Shown: piece after piece, positions 1 to 7,758 of the stretch
How positions within the stretch are numbered: position 1 is the stretch's first letter
Layout: each line of letters begins with the position of its first letter
NCBI RefSeq assembly: GCF_014656135.1
Contig: NZ_BNBV01000038.1
Location: forward strand, 1-45,896
Reading direction: 5' to 3'
Length of the DNA stretch: 45,896 bases
From: Streptomyces thermodiastaticus
GTDB lineage: Bacteria; Actinomycetota; Actinomycetes; Streptomycetales; Streptomycetaceae
The notes under the pieces: model-generated
Told to the model about the DNA's origin: nothing
Databases searched by the model: none
The model's input: only the letters and a program-made list of their open reading frames with translations
Made by a program: the position numbers and the translations under genes

Positions 1-24
1 ACCCCAGCCGAGCGTCTACGTGAT

Positions 25-548
25 CTACTCACCACCTGAAACCAAGTGGTGTTGCGACGACCCCTTGAACCCAACCTTCGGATCGGGGCCTTGTTGTGTC
101 TCGGCCCCGCGGACCCACGCGCGCCAGCCGCGACCGGCGATGACGTGGGACGCATTCAGGTCAGCGTGCTCAACGAAGCCGCAGGAGAGCATGCGGTGTC
201 GTAGGGCTGGGCGGCGTCCGGCCGGAAGGTGACGGGTTTCCCGGTCGCTCGCCGGCGGCGTGTGGAGCCGGGCGTGCCTGGGGTGCCGGCTGTGAGCCGG
301 CCGGCGCGCGCGGTGCAGGCGTCGCTGGTCTGTTTGATCGCGTGCTGGGCGGCCTGGGCGCCGAGAGCGAAGTGTGCTTTGAGGGTGGTACAGGTGAGGG
401 CGCGCGGTCGTCGGTTGTCGGTGACGCCGGTGGTGTGGGCGATGCGTGAGGCGTGATCGGCTGCCGCGTTGCAGGCGTGCAGGGGTGCGCGCAGGGCCGA
501 GGCCTGTTCGGGGGTCGGCTGGAGTTTGACGCGGGTCACGAGCTTCAC
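25..548 (-). pseudogene. TnpB/OrfB-type transposon protein relic (IS200/IS605 family), internally deleted
   Basis: Two pieces of one TnpB-like protein lie end to end in different frames. The N-terminal piece (548 down to about 190) reads MKLVTRVKLQPTPEQASAL..., the usual TnpB helix-turn-helix start, and reaches VTFRPDAAQPYD before ending at a stop. The second piece (about 205 down to 25) carries the C-terminal signature CGFVEHADLNAS, which holds the last Cys pair and the RuvC-III Asp. The middle, about 200 or more residues with the RuvC-I and RuvC-II acidic residues, is missing. Full TnpB proteins are about 350-450 aa. The gene therefore cannot make an active nuclease. No TnpA is visible. Family assignment rests on my reading of these motifs. 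Confidence 0.75.
30..51. repeat. Small hairpin at the TnpB relic 3' end
   Basis: CACCAC (30-35) and GTGGTG (46-51) form a 6-bp stem with a 10-nt loop over the last codons of the TnpB relic. IS200/IS605 elements carry subterminal hairpins at their ends, and the omega RNA of TnpB overlaps this 3' end, so this may be the remnant right end. The stem is short and could be chance. Confidence 0.35.
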
Positions 549-711
549 GCTGCGACGGTGGGGTGTGTCGGGGGTGGGGGCCGGGGGATCGCTTGTCCAT
601 CACTCGAACGGGCGACCGATCGCGTGCGGGTTGCCGCTGCGGGACCGTTCCGTCGCCTCGCCGTAAATCGGTTCGCGTGTGATTTGGCCGGGGTGAGATC
701 CTGGACCGCGT

Positions 712-3700
712 ATGTCTACGCACTCCGCCCCCGCCCTGGGCGCCCTCGCCTCCCGTCTGCCCGAGCTGTCGCTGCGTGATGCGCATCGGCTCGGGCGGCG
801 GCTCGAAGGCGCACGCAAGATCCGCAAGCCGGAGGCCCGCGCGGCCGTCCTCGCCGAGATCGAGGGGGAGATCGAGAAGGCCGAGGCACGGATCGCGGCG
901 CGGCGTGCGCGTGTGCCCGCGGTCGGTTATCCGGAGCAGTTGCCGGTCAGCCAGAAGAAGGACGAGATCGCGCAGGCCATCCGTGACCACCAGGTGGTCG
1001 TGATCGCCGGTGAGACCGGGTCCGGGAAGACGACGCAGATCCCGAAGATCTGTCTGGAGCTGGGCCGTGGGGTGCGCGGGATGATCGGGCACACCCAGCC
1101 GCGCCGGATCGCCGCGCGGACGGTGGCGGAGCGGGTGGCGGAGGAGTTGGAGACGCCGCTCGGTGAGGCGGTCGGCTGGAAGGTGCGGTTCACCGATCAG
1201 GTGGACCCGGAGGCGACGTTCATCAAGCTGATGACGGACGGCATCCTGCTGGCGGAGATCCAGACCGACCGGGAGCTGCGTGCCTACGACACGATCATCA
1301 TCGACGAGGCGCACGAGCGGTCGCTGAACATCGACTTTCTGCTGGGGTATCTGGCGCAGCTGCTGCCGAGGCGGCCGGATCTGAAGGTCGTGATCACTTC
1401 GGCGACGATCGATCCGGAGCGGTTCTCCCGGCATTTCGGTGATGCGCCGATCGTCGAGGTGAGCGGGCGGACGTATCCGGTCGAGGTGCGGTACCGGCCG
1501 TTGCTGGAGGAGGACTCACAGGACGCGGACCGGGATCAGATCACCGCGATCACCGATGCCGTCGAGGAGCTGATGGCGGAGGGCCCGGGGGACATCCTGG
1601 TGTTCCTGTCCGGTGAGCGGGAGATCCGGGACACCGCGGACGCGTTGAACAAGAAGCAGTACCGGTTCACCGAGGTGCTGCCGTTGTATGCGCGGTTGTC
1701 GCATGCCGAGCAGCATCGGGTGTTCCAGCCGCACACGGGCCGCCGGATCGTGCTGGCGACGAATGTCGCGGAGACGTCGCTGACGGTGCCGGGCATCAAG
1801 TACGTCATCGATCCGGGTTTTGCGCGGATCTCCCGGTACAGTCACCGCACGAAGGTGCAGCGGCTGCCGATCGAGCCGATTTCGCAGGCGAGTGCGAATC
1901 AGCGCAAGGGCCGTTGTGGCCGTACGTCGGACGGTATCTGTATCCGGTTGTACAGCGAGGAGGATTTCCTCTCGCGGCCGGAGTTCACCGATGCGGAGAT
2001 TCTGCGGACGAATCTGGCGTCGGTGATTCTGCAGATGACGGCGGCGGGTCTGGGGGACATCGAGAAGTTCCCGTTCATCGATCCGCCGGACCACCGGAAC
2101 ATCCGGGACGGTGTGCAGCTGCTGCAGGAGCTGGGTGCGCTGGATCCGGCGCAGAAGGATCCGCGCAAGCGGCTCACGCCGATCGGGCGCAAGCTGGCGC
2201 AGCTGCCGGTGGATCCGCGGCTGGCGCGGATGGTGCTGGAGGCGGACAAGAACGGCTGTGCGCGGGAGGTCATGGTCATCGCCGCCGCGCTGTCGATCCA
2301 GGATCCGCGGGAGCGGCCGGCGGACAAGCAGACGCAGGCCGATCAGCTGCATGCTCGTTTCCGGGACGAGACGAGCGATTTCCTCGCGTTTCTGAACCTG
2401 TGGCGGTATCTGCGGGAGCAGCAGAAGGAGCGGGGTTCCAGTTCGTTCCGGCGGATGTGCAAGCAGGAGTTCTTGAATTTCCTGCGCATCCGGGAGTGGC
2501 AGGACATCTACACGCAGCTGCGTACGGTGGCCAAGCAGATGGGGATCCATCTGAACGAGCAGGATGCTCCGGCGGACCGTATTCACATCTCGTTGCTGGC
2601 GGGTCTGCTGTCGCACATCGGGATGAAGGACGTGCGGGAGTCGAAGGACTCCGGTCCGGGGGCGCGCCGGGACGGTGGCCGGAACGAGTACCTGGGGGCG
2701 CGCAACGCCAAGTTCGCGATCTTCCCGGGGTCGGCGTTGTTCAAGAAGCCGCCGCGGTTCGTGATGTCGGCGGAGCTGGTGGAGACGTCGCGGCTGTGGG
2801 CGCGGGTGAACGCCAGGATCGAGCCGGAGTGGGTGGAGCCGCTCGCCGGTCATCTGGTGAAGCGGACGTACAGCGAGCCGCACTGGGAGAAGGACCAGGC
2901 GGCGGTGATGGCGTACGAGAAGGTCACGTTGTACGGGGTGCCGATCGTCGCCCGGCGGAAGGTGAACTACGGGCGGATCGATCCGGAGGTGAGCCGGGAG
3001 CTGTTCATCCGGCATGCGCTGGTGGAGGGGGACTGGCGTACCCATCACAAGTTCTTCGCGGACAACCGCCGGCTGCTGAGCGAGGTCGAGGAGCTGGAGC
3101 ACCGGGCGCGGCGCCGGGACATCGTCGTCGACGACGAGACGCTGTTCGACTTCTACGACCAGCGGGTGCCCGCTCATGTGGTCTCCGGGGCGCATTTCGA
3201 TTCCTGGTGGAAGCGGAAGCGGCAGGAGCAGCCGGATTTCCTGGACTTCGAGCGGGAGATGCTGGTCCGGGAGTCGGCTCAGGAGGTCACCAAGGCGGAC
3301 TATCCGGACACCTGGCGGCAGGGGGATCTGAGGTTCCGGGTGACGTATCAGTTCGAGCCGGGTGCGGATGCGGACGGTGTGACGGTGCACATTCCGCTGC
3401 AGGTGCTGAACCAGGTCACCGGTGAGGGGTTCGACTGGCAGATCCCGGGGCTGCGTGAGGAGCTGGTGACGGAGCTGATCCGTTCGCTGCCGAAGCCGAT
3501 CCGCCGCAACTATGTGCCCGCGCCGAACTATGCGATGGCGTTCCTTGAGCAGGCGCAGGTGTCGTCAGAGCCGTTGACGGTGGCCATGGCCCGTGAGCTG
3601 AGGCGCATGGTCGGGGTGCCGTTCGAGCCGGAGGACTTCGACTGGTCCAAGGTCCCCGACCATTTGAAGATCACGTTCCGGGTGGTGGACGAGCGGCGGC

Positions 3701-4689
3701 GCAAGCTGGCGGAGGACAAGGATCTGGAGGCGCTGAAGCTGCGGCTGAGGCCGAAGGCGCGCAAGGCGCTGTCGCGGGCGGCCGCGGCCAGTGCGGAGCG
3801 TGCGGGCGGTGTGTCGCTGGAGCGCTCGGGTCTGACGGACTGGACGATCGGCACGCTGCCGCGGGTGTTCGAGACGCGCCGGGCGGGTCAGCCGGTGAAG
3901 GCGTATCCGGCGCTGGTGGACGACGGGGACACGGTGTCGGTGCGGTTGTTCGACACCGAGGCGGAGCAGGCCGAGGCGATGTGGCGGGGGACGCGCCGGC
4001 TGATTCTGCGGAACATTCCGGTGAACCCGGCGAAGTTCGCGAGTGACCGGCTGACGAACCAGCAGAAGCTGGCGCTGTCGGCGAATCCGCACGGTTCGGT
4101 GCAGGCGTTGTTCGACGACTGTGCGACGGCGGCGGCGGACCGGCTGATCGCGGACTTCGGCGGTCCGGTCTGGGACGAGGAGTCGTACCGGAAGCTGTTC
4201 GACACGGTCCGCGCGGAGATCGTGGACCTGACGGTGCGGACGGTGGGTCAGGTGCAGCAGGTGCTGGCGGCCTGGCAGGCGTGCGAGCGCCGGCTGAAGG
4301 GGGTGCGGTCTCCCGCGCTGCTGCCCAATCTGGCGGATGTGCGGCAGCAGGTGGACGCCTTGGTGAAGCCGGGCTTCGTGACGGAGGCGGGCATACGGCG
4401 GCTGCCGGATCTGATGCGGTATCTGGTGGCCGTGGACCGCCGGCTGCAGCAGATGCCGGTGAACGTGCAGCGGGACACCACCCGTATGCAGAAGGTCCAC
4501 GAGATGCAGGACGAGTACGCCTGGCTGCTGGAGCAGCTGCCGCAGGGCCGGCCGGTCCCGGAGCGGGTGCGGGAGATCCGCTGGATGATCGAGGAGCTGC
4601 GGGTCAGCTATTTCGCGCATGCACTGGGGACGGCGTATCCGGTGTCGGACAAACGGATCGTGAAGGCGATCGACGCGGTTCTGGGGTGA
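712..4689 (+). CDS. hrpA: ATP-dependent RNA helicase HrpA (DEAH box)
   Basis: A full-length 1325-aa HrpA; the family is about 1300 aa in bacteria. It unwinds RNA using ATP in the cytoplasm, and E. coli HrpA has been linked to mRNA processing and rescue of stalled ribosomes. Motifs are intact: Walker A GETGSGKTT near residues 100-108, DEAH at about 198-201, SAT near 230, and motif VI QRKGRCGR near 397-404. The HA2/OB-fold region and the long C-terminal HrpA-specific domain (DUF3418-type) follow. ATG at 712 is chosen because the protein begins there in agreement with family length. Purines (GGGGTGAG) lie about 14 nt upstream, so the ribosome site is weak. It stands alone, with tRNA-Asp downstream. 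Long open frames on the other strand are codon-bias shadows. Confidence 0.95.
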   Translation: MSTHSAPALGALASRLPELSLRDAHRLGRRLEGARKIRKPEARAAVLAEIEGEIEKAEARIAARRARVPAVGYPEQLPVSQKKDEIAQAIRDHQVVVIAGETGSGKTTQIPKICLELGRGVRGMIGHTQPRRIAARTVAERVAEELETPLGEAVGWKVRFTDQVDPEATFIKLMTDGILLAEIQTDRELRAYDTIIIDEAHERSLNIDFLLGYLAQLLPRRPDLKVVITSATIDPERFSRHFGDAPIVEVSGRTYPVEVRYRPLLEEDSQDADRDQITAITDAVEELMAEGPGDILVFLSGEREIRDTADALNKKQYRFTEVLPLYARLSHAEQHRVFQPHTGRRIVLATNVAETSLTVPGIKYVIDPGFARISRYSHRTKVQRLPIEPISQASANQRKGRCGRTSDGICIRLYSEEDFLSRPEFTDAEILRTNLASVILQMTAAGLGDIEKFPFIDPPDHRNIRDGVQLLQELGALDPAQKDPRKRLTPIGRKLAQLPVDPRLARMVLEADKNGCAREVMVIAAALSIQDPRERPADKQTQADQLHARFRDETSDFLAFLNLWRYLREQQKERGSSSFRRMCKQEFLNFLRIREWQDIYTQLRTVAKQMGIHLNEQDAPADRIHISLLAGLLSHIGMKDVRESKDSGPGARRDGGRNEYLGARNAKFAIFPGSALFKKPPRFVMSAELVETSRLWARVNARIEPEWVEPLAGHLVKRTYSEPHWEKDQAAVMAYEKVTLYGVPIVARRKVNYGRIDPEVSRELFIRHALVEGDWRTHHKFFADNRRLLSEVEELEHRARRRDIVVDDETLFDFYDQRVPAHVVSGAHFDSWWKRKRQEQPDFLDFEREMLVRESAQEVTKADYPDTWRQGDLRFRVTYQFEPGADADGVTVHIPLQVLNQVTGEGFDWQIPGLREELVTELIRSLPKPIRRNYVPAPNYAMAFLEQAQVSSEPLTVAMARELRRMVGVPFEPEDFDWSKVPDHLKITFRVVDERRRKLAEDKDLEALKLRLRPKARKALSRAAAASAERAGGVSLERSGLTDWTIGTLPRVFETRRAGQPVKAYPALVDDGDTVSVRLFDTEAEQAEAMWRGTRRLILRNIPVNPAKFASDRLTNQQKLALSANPHGSVQALFDDCATAAADRLIADFGGPVWDEESYRKLFDTVRAEIVDLTVRTVGQVQQVLAAWQACERRLKGVRSPALLPNLADVRQQVDALVKPGFVTEAGIRRLPDLMRYLVAVDRRLQQMPVNVQRDTTRMQKVHEMQDEYAWLLEQLPQGRPVPERVREIRWMIEELRVSYFAHALGTAYPVSDKRIVKAIDAVLG

Positions 4690-4711
4690 GCGTGCGGGTA
4701 CGCTGCGTGAG

Positions 4712-4741
4712 TTCGACCGGGGAGCTCGGCTCCTGTACAGT
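4712..4741 (+). promoter_or_regulatory. Candidate promoter of tRNA-Asp
   Basis: TTCGAC (4712-4717), an 18-bp spacer and TACAGT (4736-4741) resemble a principal-sigma (HrdB) promoter, ending about 40 nt before the tRNA. Called by eye. Confidence 0.45.
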
Positions 4742-4782
4742 TTCTTCTCGCAGCGCACCGCACACGCGGTGACGCCGCTGAT

Positions 4783-4857
4783 GGTCCTGTGGAGCAGTTT
4801 GGAGTGCTCGCCACCCTGTCAAGGTGGAGGCCGCGGGTTCAAATCCCGTCAGGACCG
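4783..4857 (+). tRNA. tRNA-Asp (anticodon GTC)
   Basis: A cloverleaf can be drawn by hand. The acceptor arm GGTCCTG pairs with CAGGACC, and the anticodon stem CCACC/GGTGG holds the loop CTGTCAA with anticodon GTC at 4818-4820. The T arm is GCGGGTTCAAATCCCGT. CCA is not encoded. A strong hairpin terminator follows directly. Confidence 0.95.
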
Positions 4858-4864
4858 CGTCGGT

Positions 4865-4898
4865 GAAGGCCCGCCCCGGGACATGGTGGCGGGCCTTC
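4865..4898 (+). terminator. Terminator after tRNA-Asp
   Basis: GAAGGCCCGCC (4865-4875) pairs perfectly with GGCGGGCCTTC (4888-4898) over a 12-nt loop. There is no real U tract, as is common in Streptomyces. Confidence 0.7.
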
Positions 4899-5029
4899 GT
4901 GCTGTTCCCGTGGGCGGGGCGGGGTGCGGGGTGCTGTTCCGTGTGCGCCGCGGTGCCTTGACGGCGTCACCTCCCCTGGGTACGCCAGAGGGCAGGGGCC
5001 GTTCCCGTACGGCCCGCTGGAGGTGGCGC

Positions 5030-5290
5030 ATGTCGGCATCCACCAGGCACGCGACGCGGGCTCTGCTCCGCGCCCATCTCGCGGCCGCCTCGTCCTTCGG
5101 TCATCTCACCCGTTACTGCCCGGTCTGCCGTCGTCTGCTGGCTCTGGCCATGGACGGTGCCGCGCCGGCGGCCGGGCCCGGCGCTCCCCGGGGTGCGGAG
5201 CCTCGCGGTGCCTGCGAGAGCCCGGAGGGCTGCGAGGCCCCTGTGAGGGCGTTTCAGCCTGTCGGGCTGCATGGTCGCAGGACGGTGTGA
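5030..5290 (+). CDS. Small conserved CxxC protein (DUF6274-like)
   Basis: 86 aa, function unknown. The N-terminal half (STRHATRALLRAHLAAA, then HLTRYCPVCRRLL) is a compact basic, amphipathic segment with one CPVC pair that could bind zinc or form a disulfide. The rest is low-complexity Gly/Ala/Pro. It resembles small Streptomyces proteins annotated as DUF6274, recalled from memory. ATG at 5030 is chosen because GGAGG sits at 5019-5023, 6 nt upstream; the frame is open further up into the tRNA, which cannot be coding. No partner gene is evident. Confidence 0.7.
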   Translation: MSASTRHATRALLRAHLAAASSFGHLTRYCPVCRRLLALAMDGAAPAAGPGAPRGAEPRGACESPEGCEAPVRAFQPVGLHGRRTV

Positions 5291-5548
5291 GTGCGGCGCC
5301 CTGAGGGCCGTTCAGAGGCGTCTGACCGTGTGTCATACGGGCCGGGTGGCGCGGGTCACGCTGGTCGCCGGGCGGTGTGCCGCCGGGAGCGTGCGCCGCC
5401 GGGCGTGCGGCCGGTGCGTTTGGCCGGCTGCTTCCGGAGCCGGCCGCCCGCACGGTCGTTGAGCGGTCAACTCCCTTGTGTGCGTGGGCCGATGAGGGAG
5501 AGGCCGCCTCTTAGCGCACCCGGACAGCGGACCGCAAGAATCCGTTCA

Positions 5549-5564
5549 TGTGACGGGTGTCACC
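5549..5564. promoter_or_regulatory. CRP-like dyad
   Basis: TGTGA-CGGGTG-TCACC matches the enterobacterial CRP half-site layout TGTGA-N6-TCACA at 9 of 10 positions and contains the perfect inverted repeat GTGAC-N4-GTCAC (5550-5563). Streptomyces has a Crp whose sites are related. The target gene is not obvious: bldC ends about 360 bp away and the small CxxC gene lies upstream. Confidence 0.35.
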
Positions 5565-5622
5565 TCATGAAATTGCACGCGCACGGTCCTTACACCCGCC
5601 CTACCCGGCCTCAATTTAATAT

Positions 5623-5634
5623 GTGCAATTGCAC
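5623..5634. promoter_or_regulatory. 12-bp perfect palindrome GTGCAATTGCAC
   Basis: GTGCAATTGCAC is perfectly self-complementary and lies in an AT-rich patch (TTTAATATGTGC...). Its half AATTGCAC also occurs at 5571-5578, 56 bp upstream. This looks like a protein-binding site, but neither the regulator nor the target is known. Confidence 0.35.
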
Positions 5635-5727
5635 TGCCCTGCGGGGAGTTCCCGCGGCGGTCTCATCGCCTTCCCCAGAGACCCGCAGGGCCGCACACCG
5701 GCACGCCGCGCGGGCCCGCAGAAGAGC

Positions 5728-5769
5728 ACAAAAAAGATCGCGCTGGACCCGGCGGAGTCCAGCGCGATC
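5728..5769 (-). terminator. Rho-independent terminator of bldC
   Basis: Read on the minus strand, GATCGCGCTGGAC pairs perfectly with GTCCAGCGCGATC (arms 5736-5748 and 5757-5769) over an 8-nt loop, followed by a run of six T (5730-5735). It lies 150 nt after the bldC stop. U-tailed terminators of this quality are uncommon in Streptomyces. Confidence 0.9.
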
Positions 5770-5919
5770 GACGACGTACCCGTGCCACTCGCCCGATAGC
5801 TCGGGCCGGCCCGGGCGTGGAACCTGTTGGGGCAGGTCCCGCGTCATGTGGAGCCAGAGGTGCCCCGGACGCCTCGGCAGGTTGGGGGACCCGGCCGTTT
5901 TGTCCGGTTCTGCGAAGGC

Positions 5920-6126
5920 TCAGGCCTCGCTACGCTGCTGCGGGATGCCCGCGAGCAGGGCGCGGACCTCGGCCTCGCGGTAGCGGCGGTGCCCGCCGAG
6001 CGTGCGGATCGACGTGAGCTTGCCGGCCTTCGCCCAGCGCGTGACCGTCTTGGGGTCGACACGGAACATGGTGGCGACCTCAGCCGGGGTCAGCAGCGGC
6101 TCGGCATCAGGGGTGCGAGCGGTCAT
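5920..6126 (-). CDS. bldC: Developmental DNA-binding protein BldC
   Basis: 68 aa, the expected length for BldC, a small MerR-like winged-helix protein. It binds head-to-tail on direct repeats and holds back sporulation and secondary metabolism genes until the right time. The helix-turn-helix is visible as LTPAEVATMFRVDPKTVTRW, with the wing LTSIRTLGGHRRYREAEVRA. Unlike full MerR proteins it has no effector domain. GAGGAGG lies just upstream of the ATG. It is monocistronic, with its own U-tailed terminator at 5728-5769 and a leader holding a perfect inverted repeat. Confidence 0.95.
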   Translation of the reverse strand: MTARTPDAEPLLTPAEVATMFRVDPKTVTRWAKAGKLTSIRTLGGHRRYREAEVRALLAGIPQQRSEA

Positions 6127-6142
6127 GAGCGGCCTCCTCGGG

Positions 6143-6164
6143 AGAACCGAACCTTCTCGGTTCT
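6143..6164. promoter_or_regulatory. Perfect inverted repeat in the bldC leader
   Basis: AGAACCGA (6143-6150) and TCGGTTCT (6157-6164) form 8-bp arms around a 6-nt spacer, ending about 17 nt before the bldC start. It could be an mRNA hairpin next to the ribosome site or an operator. AT-rich sequence with AATTT on the minus strand lies just upstream and would suit a -10 region or BldC autoregulation. Confidence 0.45.
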
Positions 6165-6598
6165 TTCCTCTAAATTCTGCACCTTGACCCGCGTTGCCCG
6201 AAATGGCGGACGCGAGTCGAGTCGGTTATAGGACGAACGGCTTGTCCTCGGCACTACAACTACACCATCTGTCCAGCCCCGTCGGCCAAACCGATGGAAT
6301 TGCCCTCCCAGGCGTCCATCAGCGACGGAAGCCGATGGACCATGCCATAGCGGACAGTCACGCCGCCGTGACGATCAGTCACGGGGCGTCCAGGACATCA
6401 CGGGACCCCCCAAAGCGTGCAATGCGGCGATTCCGTCCATAGTGCACCACATCTGGACGGAGGGAGCCCTCCCCGGACCCCTTGTCCTATTTTGGCACGA
6501 GGAGAGGCAACCAGGGCAAGAGTCTTGTAAGTGCCGTCCATCACCCTTGCGGCAAAGGCGTGGATCGCCGCGCTACGTCCCGTCAGGCGCGAATAACC
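6165..6598. other. Long bldC upstream region, no gene seen
   Basis: About 430 bp of less GC-rich sequence between bldC and the next minus-strand gene. Short frames exist (for example 6194-6442) but lack ribosome sites and third-position G/C bias. It probably carries the bldC promoter and regulatory sites; developmental genes in this genus often have long control regions. Confidence 0.5.
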
Positions 6599-6639
6599 CT
6601 CGACGCTACGCCGTCGAGACCCTCCCGGTCCGTGACCGG
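6599..6639 (-). terminator. Tandem hairpins after the 6659-7528 gene
   Basis: Two perfect stems follow the stop of the minus-strand gene: CCGGTC/GACCGG with a 3-nt loop (6625-6639), then CTCGACG/CGTCGAG with a 6-nt loop (6599-6618). There is no U tract, so termination is plausible but not certain. Confidence 0.45.
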
Positions 6640-6658
6640 AATCACTTCTGATGACGCG

Positions 6659-7528
6659 TCAGTTGGCCGACCGCAGGTCACGCACCGCCCGCCACCGCTG
6701 CACGAGGCGGGCGTAGGCCTCGCCCGCCACCGCTCCGTCGCCGCGCCGCAGCGCCTCGATGCCCTCGGTCACGTCCGCCGCCGAGTGGTCGTCCTCCAGG
6801 TCACCGGCCGGCAGCAGATGCACGAGCCCGCCGTAGTCCAGCTCCACCAGGGAGCGCGGGTGGAACTCCTCCAACCAGCGCCCGACGTCCACCAGCGCGT
6901 CGATCAGCGGCGCCTCGTCGACGGTCTGCCGCAGCGTCCGCAGCGCCCGCGCCACCCGCCGCCGCGCCTGCACCATCGGCGTGCGGTAGCGCAGCAGCGG
7001 CGCCTCGTCGAGGCCATCGCCTGCGCCGCCCGCCTCCCCGGGGCCCTTGACGTACTCCCGCTCCTCGTCGGAGACCAGCACGAACCAGCTCAGCGGCACC
7101 TGCCAGGTCGCCGTGCGGATCCACGGGCGCGCGTCGGGGTTGGCCATCCGCCAGCGCTCGTAGTCCTGGGTGGCCTGGTGCCGTACGACCGGGGGCAGCA
7201 CCGCGTCCAGGACCACCGCCGGAAGCTCGTCGGCCAGGCCGTCCAGGGCCTGCCAGCCGCGCAGCCGGGTGCGCCACGGGCACACGCACACCACCCCGTC
7301 GACGTCCAGCACGAACGCGTCCCGGCTCTCGTGCACCGGCACCGCCATCGGCGGGGTGGGCACCAGATCGGCCAGCGAGCGGCGCAGCTCGTCCTGGTAG
7401 GAGGGCCGGTCGGAACGACGGGCGTAGTGCACCCAGTGGCTGCGCTCCGGTTCCGGGAAGGCGGCCAGCGGTTCGTACACCCGCAAGTAAGCCGCGTACG
7501 GCACGACCACCGAGGACACCGTGGGCAC
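6659..7528 (-). CDS. Conserved hypothetical protein between bldC and vdh
   Basis: 289 aa, soluble, acidic and without signal peptide or membrane helix. I recognise no catalytic motif. Visible segments are VVVPYAAYLRVYEPLAAF near the N-terminus, an aromatic/acidic stretch FVLDVDGVVCVCPWRTR, and an Arg-rich helical region before a predicted helical C-terminal third. The GTG at 7528 is preferred over the upstream ATG at 7612 because GGGAGG lies 8-9 nt before it, and the residues upstream of the GTG are Gly/Pro-rich like untranslated sequence. It diverges from vdh. A protein in this position next to bldC is usual in Streptomyces; its role is unknown. Confidence 0.8.
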   Translation of the reverse strand: MPTVSSVVVPYAAYLRVYEPLAAFPEPERSHWVHYARRSDRPSYQDELRRSLADLVPTPPMAVPVHESRDAFVLDVDGVVCVCPWRTRLRGWQALDGLADELPAVVLDAVLPPVVRHQATQDYERWRMANPDARPWIRTATWQVPLSWFVLVSDEEREYVKGPGEAGGAGDGLDEAPLLRYRTPMVQARRRVARALRTLRQTVDEAPLIDALVDVGRWLEEFHPRSLVELDYGGLVHLLPAGDLEDDHSAADVTEGIEALRRGDGAVAGEAYARLVQRWRAVRDLRSAN

Positions 7529-7758
7529 GTCTGCTCCCTCCCCCACCGGACCGGGGCGGAACCCTCCCGGCCCGCGCCCGGACGGACGGAAAAACACTGC
7601 AAATCGTCCCACGCTTGAGTGGGAACGTACTCCGGGGGAGGGTGATCCCCACCACTGCTCCCCGGGCGGAGCGGGTCAGGGTCTAATCTCCTGGCACGGC
7701 CCCCGCCACCCTTACGGGGACCCGTCCCACCCGCCGCTACTTCATGGGAGTCACCACC

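Larger units (their letters stand above)
5291..5727. other. Gene-free interval with dyads
   Basis: I see no convincing gene here. Open frames have no ribosome site and poor codon usage. The stretch from 5540 to 5640 is less GC-rich than its surroundings and holds two symmetric sites that are listed separately, plus a second AATTGCAC at 5571-5578. Confidence 0.5.

Noticed and set aside
25..1434. 469-codon minus-strand frame running from hrpA into the TnpB relic
   Set aside because: Only the last 60 codons are meaningful (TnpB C-terminus); the rest is shadow of hrpA and its upstream region.
1516..3390. 624-codon minus-strand open frame opposite hrpA
   Set aside because: Its composition (Arg/Leu/His/Pro-rich) is that of an antisense shadow in a high-GC gene; no ribosome site or motif.
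5611..5847. 78-codon frame downstream of bldC
   Set aside because: It runs through the strong bldC terminator hairpin and has no ribosome site.
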